Shown: piece by piece, positions 61,759 through 64,000 of the stretch | Layout of the letters: every line of letters starts with the position of its first letter | How positions within the stretch are numbered: position 1 is the stretch's first letter | Assembly (NCBI GenBank): GCA_963921425.1 | Contig: OY992834.1 | Location: 9,655,271-9,719,270, forward strand | Source of the DNA: Dryas octopetala | Taxonomy: Eukaryota > Streptophyta > Magnoliopsida > Rosales > Rosaceae | Length of the DNA stretch: 64,000 bases | Direction of reading: 5' to 3' | Translations under genes and position numbers: made by a program | The notes under the pieces: model-generated | Database searches by the model: none | What the model was told of the DNA's origin: nothing | The model's input: the letters and a program-made list of their open reading frames with translations, nothing else

Positions 61759-64000
61759 ATTTGTAATATGTATTTTTATGGTCTTGGAGATGAGATATTT
61801 ATGTAAGTTTGTATACTTGGAAAAATGTACATTTTTTGTGCTTTTATTGTTGCTGTGAATTAGCAAGCTAAGTTGCAATCCTATATACTGTATGCCCTAA
61901 GTAAGAAACCCACCCTTCAAACACATATACAAATCATTTGTGTACTTCTCTAGCACAGTGGCATTGTGGCAAAGGCAATAAAGTACTTTGGACGCTTTTT
62001 GTAGATTTTTTTTTTGGCCTGGAGACACTTTTTGTAGATTGATTATGTTAATTGCATGATTACAGTTACATAGGTGATCAAGTTTTCCCTTATGACAAGG
62101 AAATAGGGAAAATTTGTAATTAGCTTGGTGTCCTATGCAATTATTGTCCAATCTTACTACATATATGAAAAAGGAGAAAGATGGTGAACTGGTGATATTG
62201 CTGCACAATTTGTATATGAGAAAATAATACTCAAAGTGGAACGGAGCAGATTTTCTTACAACTTTTCTTTTCTTGTATGGGGGTTTGATGAACCCTACCC
62301 TACCACGCATTTTATAAATTCGGACGCATTACCTATTTTGTAAATTTACTAAAAATTATTGTGGAGGCTTCCATCTTTAATTGTAGAATATTTTACCTTT
62401 CACAACCATGATAAAGAGTTTGATTCTTATCATCTCCTCTCTTTTTTTGTTTGTTAATTTGGCCAGGGCATATCATCTCCCTCTAAACAAAAACAAATGG
62501 AAAATCAACGGACCAAGAAATGCTTTTAAATACCATTTAGTCTTTTTGTAAATGTTGATCAATCAGAACATATAGCTAATGCTTGTTTCTGTCACTTAGT
62601 TACATTTGATCTTAGCCAAAAGGCCAAGAAAGGTATATATTGTAAACTATATATTCCTTAATTATTGGTTATATTTGTCTTACATTATCATTTTAGATGA
62701 AATGGGGAATCGACAACATACAACAAAAGTTTTCATAATGTTTTCTTGTTAAGTAATGATCCTCACCAACAAAAGTTCTAAACTAAAACATATTGTTTCG
62801 CCCACATAGTATAAGCATGATACTCATGAAGAATTAATGAGTATTTCGTAGTTAAGGATCCTTCGGAACTTGGAAGAACTTGAAAGAGATATATTACCAC
62901 CAAACAGTGGTGATCCTCTTTAGAGGTTACAAAACATTATTGCTCTTTGTTATACACTTATACCTTATGAAAAGAGGAAAAGGAACAAATGGTATCCATA
63001 ATGGTCATTTGCTTTTTTATTTTATTACATTTAATTTGTTTATGGCCATTTTATTATATTTAAATTTTGTATAGGACGAATTTGGGTCAGAATTAGGTGT
63101 GACTGTGTGAGTCGGATTTAGAACCTACCTGATGAATTTGGGTCATTTGCTTCTTTAGACAAACGCTTTTGCACTTGTCTTTGTGACTACGCTTGAAAAT
63201 GTTGATACATTCAATCATAAGTAATTATTTTGATTACAATTATACGTAACTTTCATCAATGAGGTTTGAATGTTTTGTGTTAAAAGAAACCTTACAAATT
63301 TATAACTCGTCTCATGTTTGTCTTTAACTAAATTCATATTAAATTAAATAATTTTTTTTTATGAGAAAATGGTGCAATAAAAAATGGAAGGTGATTTTCG
63401 TACTCCACTTTTGTTCGTTTACAATTTTTTATTATTTTATTATTTTTCATATCTATTTATTACTTATATCGGTTATATCTTATAATTTTTTTTTATTTAA
63501 ATCCTCACCCACACTCTCTGCATCAACCGTATGAGAGTATCCATATTTCAATTTGATAACAAATCAACGTGCACTATCACAATCATACTTTTAAAAATGA
63601 GTTGTTAAGACCGTTGCCCACCAAAACTGGCCGTTTGAGGTTTCATGGCCATATTCCAACAATTAATTATTGGGAAGAGTTTCCAATTCCTCAAGGTACA
63701 AAAGCAACTCCAAATTTTGTGAATAATTTTCTCAATTATTGATGGAGGCTTTTAATATACTATCATGGATAAGGGTTACAACTTACAAGGAATATGATTA
63801 ATACATCCACTGAGGATGTTGCTTTTAGATTTTGTTGAAAAGTTTCATCTTTTTTTTTTTCTTGATTAAATGAAAAGTATAAATAAATTGAATGAGGAAG
63901 TAATTCTCCTGGTTTGGGTTTGCCGGAACCATGCATATTCATCTCTTCTCCCAAACCCTCTTTTTTCAATTCTCATTTATTTGGTTGGAGAAACGTAAAT
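61755..64000. other. 3' flank of CAC3 and gene-free tail of the window
   Basis: CAC3 3' UTR, then AT-rich sequence with poly-T runs (for example 63348-63360 and 63488-63495). Apart from the U2-like fragment at 62601-62636, nothing recognisable. Confidence 0.5.
62601..62636 (-). pseudogene. U2 snRNA 5'-end fragment
   Basis: Read on the minus strand from 62636, the sequence begins ATACCTTTCTTGGCCTTTTG and continues GCTAAGATCAAATGTA. This matches the highly conserved first 36 nucleotides of U2 snRNA with about two mismatches, then similarity stops. Neither the plant upstream element (TCCCACATCG) nor a TATA box is seen at the right distance, so it is a truncated, dead copy. Confidence 0.75.

Noticed and set aside
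62880-63074. 64-codon plus-strand frame near the right end
   Set aside because: Hydrophobic, AT-driven composition without start context or homology.

Overview
The window is nuclear DNA from a flowering plant, almost certainly a eudicot. The evidence is short exons with GT-AG introns, AT-rich spacers, plant-only families (remorin, WLIM-type LIM protein, R2R3-MYB, plastid acetyl-CoA carboxylase subunit) and typical plant transposon debris. A rosaceous tree is my guess from gene style only; no species marker is visible.

Nine host genes can be modelled exon by exon. From left to right they are: an actin-depolymerizing factor (+, 5738-7625); two tandem GT90/rumi-like O-glucosyltransferases (-, 8418-11191 and 13456-16182) inside a 4-kb tandem duplication; a TAD1/ADAT1-type tRNA adenosine deaminase (-, 22038 down to about 19.8 kb, 3' end unresolved); a remorin (+, 25834-27435); a MYB17-like R2R3-MYB (-, 28361-30671); a WLIM1-type LIM protein (-, 45569-47300); an AtuA/DUF1446 family protein (-, 48314-53868); and the plastid carboxyltransferase alpha subunit CAC3 (+, 57527-61724). 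The genes are independent units, not an operon. The only tempting functional pair is the divergent AtuA-like and CAC3 pair.

Mobile DNA fills much of the remainder. There is a 5'-truncated L1-type LINE with target-site duplication (627-2998), a MULE-type MITE nested in a Harbinger-like MITE (4551-5031), a hAT MITE (22434-22919), a TRIM-like LTR with primer-binding site (23158-23386), a Tourist-like MITE (25053-25374), two long hairpin MITEs (36318-36666 and 44014-44386), and one complete-ended, very young Ty3/Gypsy element that carries gag and protease but no recognisable polymerase (36789-43479, TSD GTCCC). A 36-nt piece of U2 snRNA lies at 62601-62636.

The long stretches 30.7-36.3 kb, 43.5-45.5 kb, 54-57.5 kb and 61.8-64 kb hold no gene I can support. 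I found no CRISPR array, tRNA or rRNA gene. No wholly new system stands out. The observations most worth following are the young gag-protease element with an antisense coiled-coil reading frame, the GT90 duplicate that has diverged in a conserved motif, and the AtuA-CAC3 neighbourhood.
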